This document shows positions 22,842 through 34,970 of a DNA stretch of 64,000 bases, piece by piece. A program made the position numbers and the translations under genes. Location of the stretch: contig CM054059.1 in the NCBI GenBank assembly GCA_028641055.1, forward strand, positions 108,884,263 to 108,948,262, read 5' to 3'. Every line of letters starts with the position of its first letter. Position 1 is the stretch's first letter. The stretch comes from Alopecurus myosuroides (lineage: Eukaryota > Streptophyta > Magnoliopsida > Poales > Poaceae). Below the pieces are notes generated by a model. It was not told the origin of the DNA. It did no database searches and worked only from the letters and a program-made list of their open reading frames with translations.

Positions 22842-24485
22842 AAGAATTTATTGCTTGGAAGGGTGCATTTGAAATTGCCTATTTACTTGAAAGTATTGAT
22901 GATGCACCTTATAAATATGAGATTTATACTATACTTGAATATTGCTTTGATAATTACAAGGATTGTAATTACTACATAATGTAATATCTCTACCTAATAA
23001 TAAAAGCATTAAGGTTTCCGCCAAAATTTTCGTCCAACATATATTTACCGATTTGCCCTCCCACCAAATTACATAATACTGCAAATTGCCATCGTACCGG
23101 TTCGTGGTCTTTTCTTATTCCCACGTCGTCGAGTGCTCTGCTCCTCCATGGCTCTCTATCGTCGGCTCTCTCCACCAGATTAGATCTCCATCCTACTCCT
23201 ACTATAGCCCGTCAGCTAGACGAGGACTGTCAGCCATCCACCGGCCCTTCCAGTTGCCGTCAAAATCCGCGACCAAGATGGTGCTGGTCGGTGGAGCTAC
23301 GCGTGCATGCAGCCGGTGCGCCCCCAACTCGAGTTCTCCGGCCTCCAGGAGTGAGAAGGTCGGCGGCTGCGTCAGAGATGTAAGGTCGGCGGAGGAAACG
23401 CCCTATGTGTCCATGGAGAGGATTTTCTGGCCGTTGAAGGCCGAACTGAAGCTCCGAAGCTCTGGATCTAGCCATGGAGGCGATCCGTCCTATCTGGCCA
23501 TGGAGGGCCGGACTGAAGCTGCCAAGTTCCAGATCTAGCCATGGAAGAAACGTCATACCAACGACGTCCACTTCCTCCGGCCAATGAAACAGAACAGCCG
23601 AGGCCCAGAACCTCCGAGCCCGCACCCTCCCTGACCGTGACCTCCCCAGGCTTGCGTCCGTTCGAGCCCGACTGGAGCTCTAGACCCCGTTACAGCTGCT
23701 CCGCAGCAGCATGAGTAAGACAAGTACCAGTGCTAGCAATACATCTCCTGTCGTCCCATATCTTTTTTGTTCGAGTGCCAGCACAAGGTCTAAATCTCCG
23801 ATCAGATTTGCATCTACTCTGTCCAGTCCTGCCTACATAAGGTTCAGCTTATGCCGTTGTATACGTACTACGTGTGATCAGCCTGTAGAAATAAAAGTGG
23901 ACCAGATTGAAGACCACATCAATTTGCATCGATGTATGAAATTAGCTATGCGAGGACCTCTCTCTCTCTCTGTGCACCTTTATTGCCGATGTACATTTCC
24001 AGAAAGGTATAGATGGGTGCCCCTAGCTCTAACCTCTACAGCAGATTCAGATTCACGTATTTGCTGTCATCCATTATTTGGCTGCTGATTGCTGAAGTTA
24101 AATTTCCATGACGTGCACTGGCTGAAGTAAAACGAGTTTCAGCATCAATATATATGGATTTCTTTGAAGTAGACATTGCCTAATACTTCCTATAACACCC
24201 TGAAACAATTTTTTAAACTGCTGACTCAACATAGTACAAACCTGGCTGCTATCTTTCTATAGCATTACCGAGGCATTAGTCTCTGGTTTTATAAGTGCCT
24301 GATCCTGGTCCAAAGTGACTGAGAGTTGTGTCAGAATCAGGCGCATTCAGTCTATGCTAAGTATTTGAGCTTTCTAAACTCGGCTTGATGTTGGTTTCGG
24401 CCTGAATCATAGTTGGTGACCTGTTATGAACTTATGATGCACACCAAGTAATGATCTACAGTATCACGTTTGAAAAGAGGATTAT

Positions 24486-24644
24486 TTGTTCGCTTTCAAT
24501 ATTGTCAAACCATGCACACTTTCTGTGGATTCACTTGGAGAATTAAAGGACCTTGTCACGATATTGGAAGAGAATGTTTGGCTGGAAGAAACTCATGATT
24601 ATATTAGTCTGATGGTCAGATGCCCTTTACAGATTCAGATGTAT
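24486..24644 (+). pseudogene. Exon-like gene fragment captured by the Helitron
   Basis: An open stretch (FNIVKPCTLSVDSLGELKDL and on) ends at a plausible donor, CAG|ATGTATGT or nearby GT. The composition contrasts with the AT-rich neighbourhood. I do not recognise the parent gene. Helitrons in grasses often carry such exon pieces. Confidence 0.4.
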
Positions 24645-25332
24645 GTCATGTTTAATCTTCTATTTTTCTATTTGTTATTCATTCGCACATATTTTTTTTA
24701 CTTTCTACCCTAACAGCTTATATTAGCTGCTAATAATATAAACACATTTTCCATTTAACTATAGTAGACCACATTTCAAGAACAAACCCATTCTGAACAT
24801 TTGTGTTGTCAGTAGTAGCTGTTGAAGAGTCAAATATGAACACCTATTTATTATTCATCAAAGGCAAACTAAACTATTAGCTCGAGTGACCGGATTTGGG
24901 TGATGTTAAGTACATTATAGGGGTTGGTATATATGTATAGCAGAGACGACCATTTTATTATATTTCTATATCAAAATCTACATCATCGCAGTAATCATGA
25001 ACATATATTGTCAAATTGATCGAGATCTGCTCAATTTATGGATTCCTTTGTTTCAAGAAACTTGCGCCGTTTGATAAGAAATTTTATTTGTTCACTTTGA
25101 TCATGGATCTCTTACCAATTTGGTATGCCAATGTTAAAAATTCTATCGATCGAAACTATTCCGATTTTATATATGAGACGTACTCTACCACAATTGTTTT
25201 ATTCTTTTTGGTATGATCAATAAGGAGAGGGATCTCACTAAGGAGATGTTTGCACATGGAATGATCAATGTTTGTAGTGGCAAAGACCAGAACCAAACTC
25301 GGCACATTGATGTTTTGTGATAGGATGGTTAA

Positions 25333-26060
25333 ATGAATGAGACATCCGTGTGAATAATTTGTCCACGATGCATCATAGCTACCTGAAATTACACTTTTAT
25401 AGGTTCCATTGTTTTGTTTCCGTAGCAACGCACAGGCACGGGTATATACTACAACCGGTTGTAATTTAGTTCTCTACAACTATCGACCCCTATATAGGGC
25501 GATCGGTCGGTTCCGACCGAACTGTCCGTCCAACATGAATGAGACATCCGTGTGAATAATTTGTCCACGATGCATCATAGCTACCTGAAATTACACTTTT
25601 ATAGGTTCCATTGTTTTGTTTCCGTAGCAACGCACGACACGGGTATATACTACAACCGGTTGTAGTTTAGTTCTCTACAACTATCGGCCCCCTATATAGG
25701 GCGATCGGTCGGTTCCGACCGAACTGTCCGTCCAACATGAATGAGACATCCGTGTGAATAATTTGTCCACGATGCATCATAGCTACCTGAAATTACACTT
25801 TTATAGGTTCCATTGTTTTGTTTCCGTAGCAACGCACGGGAACGGGTATATACTACAACCGGTTATAGTTTAGTTCTCTACAACTATCAGCTCCCTATAT
25901 AGGGCGATTGATCGGTTCCGACCGAACTGTCCGTCCAACATGAATGAGACATCCGTGTGAATAATTTGTCCACCGTCAACATGAATGAGACATCCGTGTG
26001 AATAATTTGTCCACGATGCATCATAGCTACCTGAAATTACACTTTCATAGGTTCCATTGT
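25333..26060. repeat. Tandem repeats of about 202 bp at the Helitron 3' end
   Basis: Copies start with atgaatgagacatccgtg at 25333, 25535, 25737, 25940 and 25981, giving spacings of 202, 202, 203 and 41. Each full unit holds the Helitron-end motif CCGTAGCAACGCAC, the palindrome actacaaccggttgtagt (perfect in the second unit, 25649-25666) and a hairpin CGGTCGG-TT-CCGACCG. Confidence 0.85.
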
Positions 26061-26096
26061 TTTGTTTCCGTAGCAACGCACGGGCAAATTTCCTAG

Positions 26097-26928
26097 TCTT
26101 AATAAATTCTCTCAACCTAAGGAAGAGACTAATGGCTTGCAGGAACCTATGGAAGAAGAAACTGCTGAATCTGGAAGCTCATTGGATGAAAAAGAGGAGG
26201 AGAGTGATGATCAAGAGGAGGAAGAATGGAACCCATGTCTACCTCCCAATGATAGTAACTCTGTAACTCATACATTATTTGATAAAATTGATACTTGCTA
26301 TAATTGTGACCTTGATACTACTATGAATGAAACTTGTGAGAATGATATTGCTACTGTTATTTATGATAATCCATGCTACTTGGATAAATCTTATGATAAT
26401 GCTCTTGATGATGGTCCTAGGATACTTGATGTTATAAATTATAATGCTACTGAAAATAGGATTGCTATAACGTGTCCTGTGCCTTTTATGAGTGATCAAT
26501 CATCTTGTTTTGATATTACTAAAAGTGGGAAAAAAGAGGAGCTGATTTTAAATTTTGATCCCACTATTTTGGAGCTTGATATGAATTTTATTCTTTTAGA
26601 CCATGAAAAACATGCTTTATGTGCTAATTATGTTGTTGACTCTGTTCATGATGTTACTGTAAATTATTATGAGAGAGGAAAATATGGTTGTAGGAATTTT
26701 CATGTTACTAAAACACCTCTCTTTGTGTTGAAAGTTTTGAAGTTGCTCTTGTTCTACCTTCTCATGATTTCTAGTTTGATCTTCTTTAATTTATTTATTT
26801 ACAAGATTACTCTGCATAGAAAGTGGGTTAGACTTAAATTTGTTCTATACTTTCTTCTTGATGCTCTCTTTTTCTTAATTCATATTTCTTATGTGAGCAT
26901 CCACTTGATTCCACTTTCTTGGGCCTAG
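26097..26928 (+). CDS. C-terminal part of a membrane-type protein of element I, function unknown
   Basis: Open to the stop at 26926-26928; the first ATG is 26137, but coding similarity of style extends back to the Helitron edge, so this is the 3' piece of the gene starting near 22464. The N-terminal part is very acidic (EEETAESGSSLDEKEEESDD) and probably disordered. The C-terminus has two strong hydrophobic segments (residues about 202-222 and 232-258 counted from 26137), separated by a short basic loop (KITLHRKWVRLK). It sits where Athila elements can carry an extra, envelope-like frame, but I see no cleavage site or other proof of that. It is probably an inactive half-gene here. Confidence 0.6.
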
Positions 26929-29622
26929 CTGAAAGGCGTTAAAGAAAAGCACTACCGGGAGACAACCCGTTTTATTTCTCCGTTTTCAACCTGTTGTCCA
27001 TCGTTTTATTTTGTTTTATTTGCACCTGGGTGTTGTCTATTTCCTTGTCAACCCCGCTGCATCTTTTCTTTTGTGTCTTTGTTGAGCCAAGTAAAGCCTC
27101 TAGTGGAAAGTTGAGACTGTATTTCGGATTTCTGCGCAGGAAACAGATTTCTTCTGTCCACTGTTAAATTCGTATAAAATCACAGAAAATACAAAATTAC
27201 CTGAGTTTTTTGTGCATAATCCTGGGCTATATATGCAACTTTTCTTAGATGAACAATTTTTTATTTGAGCAACAGAAGATTTTCGGAAAAAATCATCTTT
27301 ACCTGTTGTCCTGGTTTGATAGATTTCTGCCAATAATTGCATTTGCATCTTAATATCTTTCTTTTGGTATTATTGTGATAAAAAGAGTTTTAAAAGAAGT
27401 TGTGACAGTAGATAATGTGTTTTTGAGTGTTAGGTTTGTGTTGAAACTAAACCATGTGAATTTATTAATTCGATTGCACTAACGTTGCTAATGAAGATTG
27501 TGAGAAGTTTGGTGTGAAGGAAGTTTTCAAGGGTCAAGAGAAGAGTATGATATGATGTGATCAAGAAGAGTGAAAAGCCTAAGCTTGGGGATGCCCCGGT
27601 GGTACATACCATCAGATTCCAAGAAGACTCAAGCGTCTAATCTTGGGGATTCCCAAGGCATTCCCTTCTTCATCGACAAATTATCACGTCACTTCTAGTG
27701 AAACTATATTTTTATTCGGTCACATCCTATGTTCTTTACTTGGAGCGTCTTTTATTTTTGCTTTCAATTTGTTTTTATTTTTTAAATAAGATTGGTTGGA
27801 CCCCAGCATTCTTTTATTGGAGAGTGACAAGCTCCTCTTTTTCATGGGAGTACTTTGTATTCTTAATCTTTGTCTGGCTGCTGCATTTATTTAGCTCCTA
27901 TTTTGCATGCATCTCTTATCAGAGTTGTTAGTTTTAGTAGTGTTATGTGAGTGCTCTCATGTTTGCTTGCTGTATCATGTAGATTATTTTTGTTAAAACA
28001 TATCTTGTATGGTGCTTGTTGGGAAGAGAAACTATTGCTTGAAATAGAATTTTTAATGGTGCAAGTAGAAGCTTGTATAGACTGTGGCTAAAACTTTTTC
28101 GTATCATTTTAGATGTTACTTTAGTTTTAAATCCTTGTGGTTATTGAGTAGCATGATTAGCCTCAAATAGCTGAGAGTTCTTAAGGTGCCATTGAAAGAT
28201 TCATGAGTTGTTCTTGTCATATTAAAGCATAAATTTGTGGTATTCTCTTTTGAATGTTTTATTTGGTTGACTTGGTGCATGCTCACACCATGTTTATGAC
28301 TATGAACCAGTCACTAATAGCCTCTATGATCATTTAGGTTTTGAGCTTGTGATACCGCTTATGCTTTAATTAATGATGTTTTTGTCGCTATGCATGATTA
28401 TGGCTCTTATGCTCTCTTGATTTGTCGATCCCAGTCTTTTGCTAGCCTCCACATGTACTGAGTATGAGCTCTACTCGTGCATCCAGCTCCCTAAAACCAA
28501 GTTTTCCCATTGTGTCCACCATACCTACCTACATGTGGTATTTAACTGCCACTCCAAGTAAATTGCTCATGTGTTACCTTTAAAACCTTCAAAATTACTC
28601 CTGCTATATGTTCCTGTTTTTGCTCATGAGGACGTAAATAGAGAATCTTTATCTCACTTGTTGATTGGATTTCACACCCTGGACTAGTGGCTTCATCCGC
28701 TTATCCAAATGATAGAAGAGCTGGCAGCGAGGTGCCCAGCCCCAAATTAATACACACAAAATTTCTTCACTATATTTGCCCCTGATTTATCAGTCAAAGC
28801 ATAATTGTGTAAACAAAAGAGAAAGAGGGATGACCTTCTATACCAGTTGCGTCCTTCATATGGGAGCCGCTCTTGTGGAATCTAGTTGTCTTGTGACGTA
28901 CTGTATTTTTTGTTTACCATTCGTTGACATTAGCATACATCTCCCAAAATATAGACACTCCTCCATGGTATGTGATTGTTTGCAAGCACCCGAGGATTCG
29001 GTTAGCCATGGTTTGTGAAAGATGGATGGGAGGAGTGTCAAATTTTAATACCTCTGTTTAATAAAACAAAAAGCTCTAGCACATGAGTGATCCCTGCTTC
29101 CCTCTGCGAAGGGACTTTCTTTTACTTTTATGTTGAGTCTCCATCTTCTAACTTTATGCACAGTTGAGAGAGCATTTTTGCCATTCTGAGTTTTATGTGC
29201 ATTTGTCCCAGAAACATTATTAATTGATTCATGATGTGTTAATGTTTGTTCTCAAATTATTTTCTCTAGTCTTCCTCATGAAATTTTGAAGGTGTCCTGG
29301 CATTAATGTTTTCCCCCACTCTTAAGGACTAGCGAAATACCACTTTGCCATGCTTTCTCTATACCTGAAACAAACCTATATCTTTATTTTCATTGTTATT
29401 CATGATCTTTTATTTGAGATACTTCTCATGATGCAAAGCGATTTCTATGCTTTATTATTAAAGTTCTAATTATCATGTTTGTGTTAAAAGTTCTATGATC
29501 TCAGCTTACATATGCTTTTAAATTTTTACGATCAAGTTTATGTTAGTAGCATGTCACCTCTGAAATTATTGTGTTTAATAGTTTACCTACTCGAGGACGA
29601 GTAGGAACTAAGCTTGGGGATG
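26929..29622 (+). other. Long untranslated 3' region of element I
   Basis: 2.7 kb, AT-rich, no supported frame. It ends with the polypurine tract aagcttggggatgc. The whole stretch is present inverted in J (29857-32515). Confidence 0.7.
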
Positions 29623-29624
29623 CT

Positions 29625-29856
29625 TGAGAATTCTAAGACTTCCGGGCTTCGAATTTTCCAATTTCGAGAATATTTCCAGAACAACTTTTCTGAAACAAAA
29701 AACAGCAGAAAACAGGGAACTCGCTCTGTGGCATCTTGTCAATAGGTTAGTCCGGAAAATCGATAAAAATGACATAAAGTGTATAGCAAACATGTGGGAA
29801 ACAATAAGAAAACAACATGGAACATCAGAAATTAAGGATACATTTATGACATATCA
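29625..29856 (-). repeat. Truncated 3' LTR of element J
   Basis: It matches 34741-34970, the first 230 bp of the J LTR, and stops at gaattctaagac. The remaining 1.4 kb of the LTR is missing. Confidence 0.8.
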
Positions 29857-32484
29857 ACATCCCCAAGCTTAGTGCCTACTCGTCCTCGAGTAGGTAAACG
29901 ATAAAACACATAATTTCTGAGGTGACATGCTACCAACATAAACTTGATGATCAATAATGTAAAAGCAGAAGTAAGCTGGCATCATAGAACTTTAACACAA
30001 GCATGATAAATAGAACATTAATAATAAAGCATAGCAATCACCTTGCATCATGACAAGTAACTCAAATAAAAGATCATGAATAACAATGCAAGGAAAGATA
30101 TACGTTTGTTTCAAGTATAGAGAGAACATATCAAAGCGATATTTCGCTAGTCCTTAAGAGTGGGGCAAAACATAAATGCCAGGACACCTTCAAAGTTCAT
30201 GAGGAATACTAGAACAAATAATTAGAGAACAAGCACTAACACATCATGAATCAATTAATAATGTTTCTGGGACAAATGCACATAAAACTCAGAATGGCAA
30301 AAATGCTCTCTCAACTGTGCATAAAGTTAGAAGTTGGAGACTCAACATAAAAGTAAAAGAAGGACCCTTTGCAGAGGGAAGCAGGGATCACTCATGTGCT
30401 AGAGCTTTTATTTTATTAAACAGAGGTATAAAAACTTGACACTCCTCCCAACCATCTTTCACAAACCATGGCTAACCGAATCCTTGGGTGCTTGCCAACA
30501 GTCACATACCGTAGAGGAGTGTTTATATTTTAAGAGAGGTGTATGATTAATACAGTACGTCACAAGCCAACTAGACTTTACAAGAGAGGCTCCCATAGAA
30601 GGATGCATTTGGGTATAAGGTTATCCCTCTTTCTCTTTTGTTTACACAATTATGCTTTGACTGATAAATCAGGGGCAAAAATAGTGAAGAGAATTTGTGT
30701 TATTAATTTGGGGTTGGGCACCCCGTTGCCTGCTCTTCTATCATTGAATAAGCGGATGAAGCCACTAGTGCAGGGTGTGAAAGTCCAATCGACAAGTGAG
30801 ATAAAGATTCTCTATTTACGTCCTCATGAGGTAAAATAGGAGCACAAAACAGGAGTAATTTTGAAAGTTTTAAAGGTAACACATGAGAAATTTACTTTGG
30901 AGTGGCGGTTAAATACCACATGTAGGTAGCTATGGTGGAGACTATGGGAAAAATTTGGCTTTTGGGAGTTGGATGCACGAGTAGAGCTCATACTCACTAG
31001 AGGTGGAGGCTAGCAAAAGACTGGGAGCGACAAATCAACAGAGCATAAGAGCCATAATCATGCATAGCGACATACACATCTTTAATCAAAGCATAAGTGG
31101 TACCACAAGTTCAAAAACTAAATGATCATAGAGGCTATTCGTTACTGGTTCATGAGTCATAAACATGGTGTGAGCATGCGCCAAGTCAACCAAATAAAAC
31201 ATTCAAAGGAGAACACCACAAATTTATGCTTCAGTATGACAAGAACAACTCATGATTCTTTCAATGGCACATTAAACACTCTCAGCTATGTGAGGCTAAT
31301 CATGTTACTCAATAACCACAAGGATTTAAAACTAAAATAACATCTAGCATGATATGAAAAAGTTCTAGCCACAGTCTATACAAGCTTCTACTTGCACCGT
31401 TAAAAATTCTACCTCAAGCAGCACTTTCTTTTCCCAACAAGCACCATACAAAACATGCTTTAACAAAAACTCTCTAAATTCTACATAAAAAAAACATGAG
31501 AGGACTCACATAAAACTACTAAAACTAACAGCTCTGAACAAGAGATGCAATGAAAACAAGAGCTAAACAGGAAATTTGCAGCAGCTAGAAGAAAAACTAA
31601 GAATACTAGCATAGCAAGTATTCAAACGAAAAAGCGGAGCGTGTATCTTTCTCAAACAAAGAATTCTAGGATCCAACTATATTATTTCAGCAAGGAAAAC
31701 AAAAGAAAACAAAATAAAAACAAACAGGCGCTCCAAGTAAAGTTCATATGATGTGACCGAATAAAAATATAGTTTCACGAGAAGTGACCTTATAGATAGT
31801 TGATGAAGAAGGGGATGCCTTAGGAATCCCCAAGATTAGATGCTTGAGTCTTCTAAAAATATTCTTGGATGAACCACGGGGCCATCCCCAAGCTTTTCCC
31901 TTGCACTCTTCTTGATCACATATATCACTTCTTCGCTTGACCATTGAAAACTTCCTTCACACCACACTCAAACAGTGATTCGCATTAGAGGGTTAGTGCA
32001 ACAATAAAAAATACATTTCTTCTGTATGGCACAAGTGCTATTGATACTTTTAAACATTAGCTACAGCCACTGATGTTTCGTGAAGCAAAGAAATCCACTT
32101 GACATCGCAAAAAAGCAAATGCAAGAAAAATGGCAGAATCTGTCAAAACCAGAATTTTCTGTAAAGACGAATTTTTTTGAGGCACTTAAGTTGCTCAGAT
32201 CGAAAAACTTAAGGTACAAAAAAGTTGCGGAATTAGCTTATGAATAAGCACAAAAAAATTCAGATCATTCTGATTTTCCAGGATTTCATACGATTTTTTG
32301 GGTGGACAGCAGAAATCTGTTTCCTGCGCAGAAATCCGAAAACCAACTCCAACTCTCGTCAGAAACCTTACTCAAAGATACAAAGGAGTTTCCACAGAAG
32401 TATACAACCCCTTTACTCAAAGAAAACAGATATAAACAAAGCAAAAAATAAAACCATGGGCTATCTCCCAAGAAGTGCTTTTCT

Positions 32485-33162
32485 TTAACGCCTTTTAGCT
32501 AGGCCCAAAAAAGTGGAATCAAGTATTTTGAAGTCAAGAAGCATCCGTGAAGAGGATTCAACATTCAAATCACTTTTAGTCCCACCAAAAGTTTTATTAA
32601 TTTTAAGCACCTTGGGGACATACATAATTTTTTTCTCTTTTCCCACAGATGGTTTTTCTCTTTTAACCTTAAGAGTAGAAAAGGTTGAGCTTAAAGCTTC
32701 CATAGCCTCCTCTAGTTTACCAATCCTTGTATTTTGACTATCATTGATATTGCTAGCTTCTAAGATAGTGATTTTCTTCTTGATACTTACTGTTGATTCA
32801 TTAACTTTGCTAGCATTATCATGGAAATTTGGAAAAAATTTCTCCATAGAGTTTAGCTTTTCAATAACATCATCTAAAGTGATTTCAGTTTTAACAACTT
32901 TAGTAGGTGGTGTTCCTACTAAACTTTCAATTAAATTACAGGCTTCCAAAGCAGGTGTTCCCAGAAAATTACCGCCTGTAAGAGTGTCTAGAACATACCT
33001 ATACCAACTAGTAATACCAACATAAAAGTTCCTAAGAAGGATTAAGGTGGAGTATTTCTTAGTGCATCTATGATGATCATCACTTATCCTATACCAAGCA
33101 TCTTTCAAACTTTCTCCCCCTTGTTGTTTAAAGGAACGAACTTCAGCCTCAGGAACATTCAT
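32485..33162 (-). CDS. gag: Partial gag protein of element J
   Basis: 225 aa. The N-terminal part is typical of Athila-type gag (FKQQGGESLKDAWYRI, RNFYVGITSWYRYVLDTLTG, GGNFLGTP). The C-terminal half is a K/E-rich region that may form a coiled coil (LEEAMEALSSTF). The N-terminal capsid helices and the cysteine finger expected of a full gag are missing, and no pol follows. The frame runs straight into the untranslated region shared with I. Confidence 0.7.
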   Translation of the reverse strand: MNVPEAEVRSFKQQGGESLKDAWYRISDDHHRCTKKYSTLILLRNFYVGITSWYRYVLDTLTGGNFLGTPALEACNLIESLVGTPPTKVVKTEITLDDVIEKLNSMEKFFPNFHDNASKVNESTVSIKKKITILEASNINDSQNTRIGKLEEAMEALSSTFSTLKVKREKPSVGKEKKIMYVPKVLKINKTFGGTKSDLNVESSSRMLLDFKILDSTFLGLAKRR

Positions 33163-33330
33163 TTTAGAAAGACTAAAAACAGGAATAAAACTACAGCTAG
33201 TATAAGAACTATTTTTTGTGTGTGTTTCTGATAAATAGAAGCAAACAAGACAAAATAAAATAAACTAAGCAAAACAAAACAAAGTGAATAGATTGGAAGT
33301 GAGAGACTCCCCTTGCAGAAATTCTCTTCC

Positions 33331-33348
33331 TCTCCGGCAACGGTGCCA
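33331..33348 (-). other. Primer binding site of element J
   Basis: The minus strand reads TGGCACCGTTGCCGGAGA, seven bases inside the LTR end at 33356. It is close to the Athila-type site and to that of I. Confidence 0.75.
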
Positions 33349-33355
33349 GAAAACT

Positions 33356-34970
33356 TGTTGATGGTGTGTAGTTGACGCCCTCGTTGGTAAACCCCAAGAG
33401 AAAGGTTGTGAAGAGTGTAGCAGCAAATTTTCCCTCAGAAAAGAAACCAAGGTTGAATCGACCAGTAGGAGGATAAGAAATCTCTGAAGGTTGATGCAGC
33501 TGAGGTGGCAGGGTGCACTACCGGTTCAGCAGCAACGTGGAACCTACACAACACAATCAAATTAGTCTGTCCCAACGAACAAGTGAGGTTGTCAATCTCA
33601 CCGATTTTGCTGTACACAAAAAGGTTAAATGTATGGTGTGGAAAACAGTAAGAAAACAATAGGAACAGTATGAGAGCAGTATGAAAGCAGTAGGTGTTTT
33701 ATCAGTATGAGGAAAAACGACCGGGATCCACAGTTGACTAGCGGTGTCTCTCCGTGAAAGATAATAACATGTCTGGTGAAAAAATTATAGATGGGAAATT
33801 GACAGAAATAAAGGCTACACCGTAGTGCATATGCAAGACATAAAGATTACTATGTGATTTATGCGGGCATTACAACAAAATACATGGACCGTTATCCAGC
33901 TGCATCTATGACTAAAGATCCACCCTCCGAATATCCTCCGAACAAACGTTGGGTATTAAGTTGCAAGTAACAGATAATCACAGTAAGCAAAGTGTGTAAT
34001 GTAAACAATAACATCATCCGTAGACAAAGCATTGTTGTTTTCTCCCTAATGGCAACAACACATCCTCCATCCGTCACGTTTCTGTCACTCAAGCACAGAT
34101 GAAAAGGAGGCATGAACCCACTATCGAGCATAAATACTCCCTCTTGGAGTTACTAGCATCTACTTGGCCAGAGCATCTACTAATAACGGAGAGCATGCAA
34201 GATCATAAATAACATATGCATGGATAACATGATAGATTGATAATCAGAAGACATAGCATTCAACATTCATCAGATCCTAGCAAACACAACATGTAGCATT
34301 ATATAAAGATGATCTTGATCATGTTAGACAGCTCGCAAGATCTAAAAATGAGGTACAAAGTGGAGAGAATAACCATCTAGCTAATTCTATGGACCCGTAG
34401 TCCAGGGATGAACTACTCACGCATCACTTCGGAGGAGGGCATGGTGGTGTAGACCCCTCCGGTGATGATTTCCCCCTCCGGCAGGGTGCCGGGGAGAGCT
34501 CCAGAACCCTCCCGATATCGGGATGACGGTGATGGAGGCCTCGGGTGTTTCTCGGGAAAAAGGGGATCGCCCTCGGGTTTATGTCTCAGGGGGATTAAAT
34601 AGGCCAAAGGGCAGAGGCGGTGGAGGCCTGGGGCCCCACACCACCCCCCGGCGCGACCAAGGGGGGCGCACCGCCCTATGGAGTGGGCCCCCTGAGGCCC
34701 CTCCCCCTCCGGATCTCTTCGGGACTCCGTGGAACCTTCGGGAATTCTAAGACTTCTGGGCTTCTAATTTTTCAATTCCGAGAATATTTCCAGAACAACT
34801 TTTATGAAACCAAAAACAGCAGAAAACAAGAAACTGGCTCTATGGCATCTTGTCAATAGGTTAGTCCGGAAAATCGATAAAAATGACATAAAGTGTATAC
34901 CAAACATGTGGGAAACAATAATAAAACAACATGGAACATTAGAAATTAAGGATACGTTTATGACGTATCA
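33356..34970 (-). repeat. 5' LTR of element J
   Basis: 1615 bp with TG...CA ends. The outer part is GC-rich (34430-34740). Its first 230 bp recur in the truncated 3' LTR, and its inner part aligns with the LTR remnant of I. Confidence 0.8.

Larger units (their letters stand above)
22987..26096 (+). mobile_element. Helitron, 3.1 kb, non-autonomous, inserted in element I
   Basis: It starts TCTCTACCTAATAATAAA after an A and ends in CTAG before a T, the Helitron pattern with no target duplication. A short hairpin (CCGT...ACGG around gcaacg) lies about 11 bp from the 3' end. No Rep/helicase gene is present. The interior has GC-rich, gene-like DNA (23086-23700) with no recognised product, an exon-like segment (24486-24644) and tandem copies of its own 3' region. 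The coding sequence of I is interrupted exactly here. Confidence 0.85.
21804..29624 (+). mobile_element. Element I: Athila-like LTR element, non-autonomous, partial
   Basis: The right part of its 5' LTR is 21804-22358, followed by a primer site like that of Athila elements. The internal region holds frames for a membrane-type protein (22464-22841 and 26097-26928) instead of gag-pol, then a 2.7 kb untranslated region. This ends in a polypurine tract (aagcttggggatgc, to 29622). Almost none of its 3' LTR follows. It is split by H (in the LTR) and by a Helitron (22987-26096). It resembles Triticeae Sabrina-type elements; the name is not verified. Confidence 0.7.
26905..32515. repeat. Large inverted repeat formed by the 3' regions of I and J
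   Basis: The arms are about 26905-29622 and 29857-32515, with a spacer of about 230 bp that is a piece of J LTR. Sampled stretches match at about 90 percent by eye. Examples are the pairs around ctactcgaggacgagtagg and around gggcctagct[g/a]aaaggcg. The arms belong to two different elements in opposite orientation. Confidence 0.8.
29625..34970 (-). mobile_element. Element J: minus-strand Athila-like element, gag only
   Basis: Read on the minus strand: 5' LTR 34970-33356 (1615 bp, TGATACGTCATAAACG...CATCAACA), primer site TGGCACCGTTGCCGGAGA (33348-33331), a partial gag (33162-32485), the long untranslated region, a polypurine tract (aagcttggggatg), then only 232 bp of 3' LTR (29856-29625). 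Protease, RT and integrase are absent. The sequence ATGCT is on both sides (29620-29624 and 34971-34975), which may be a TSD or chance. Confidence 0.75.
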
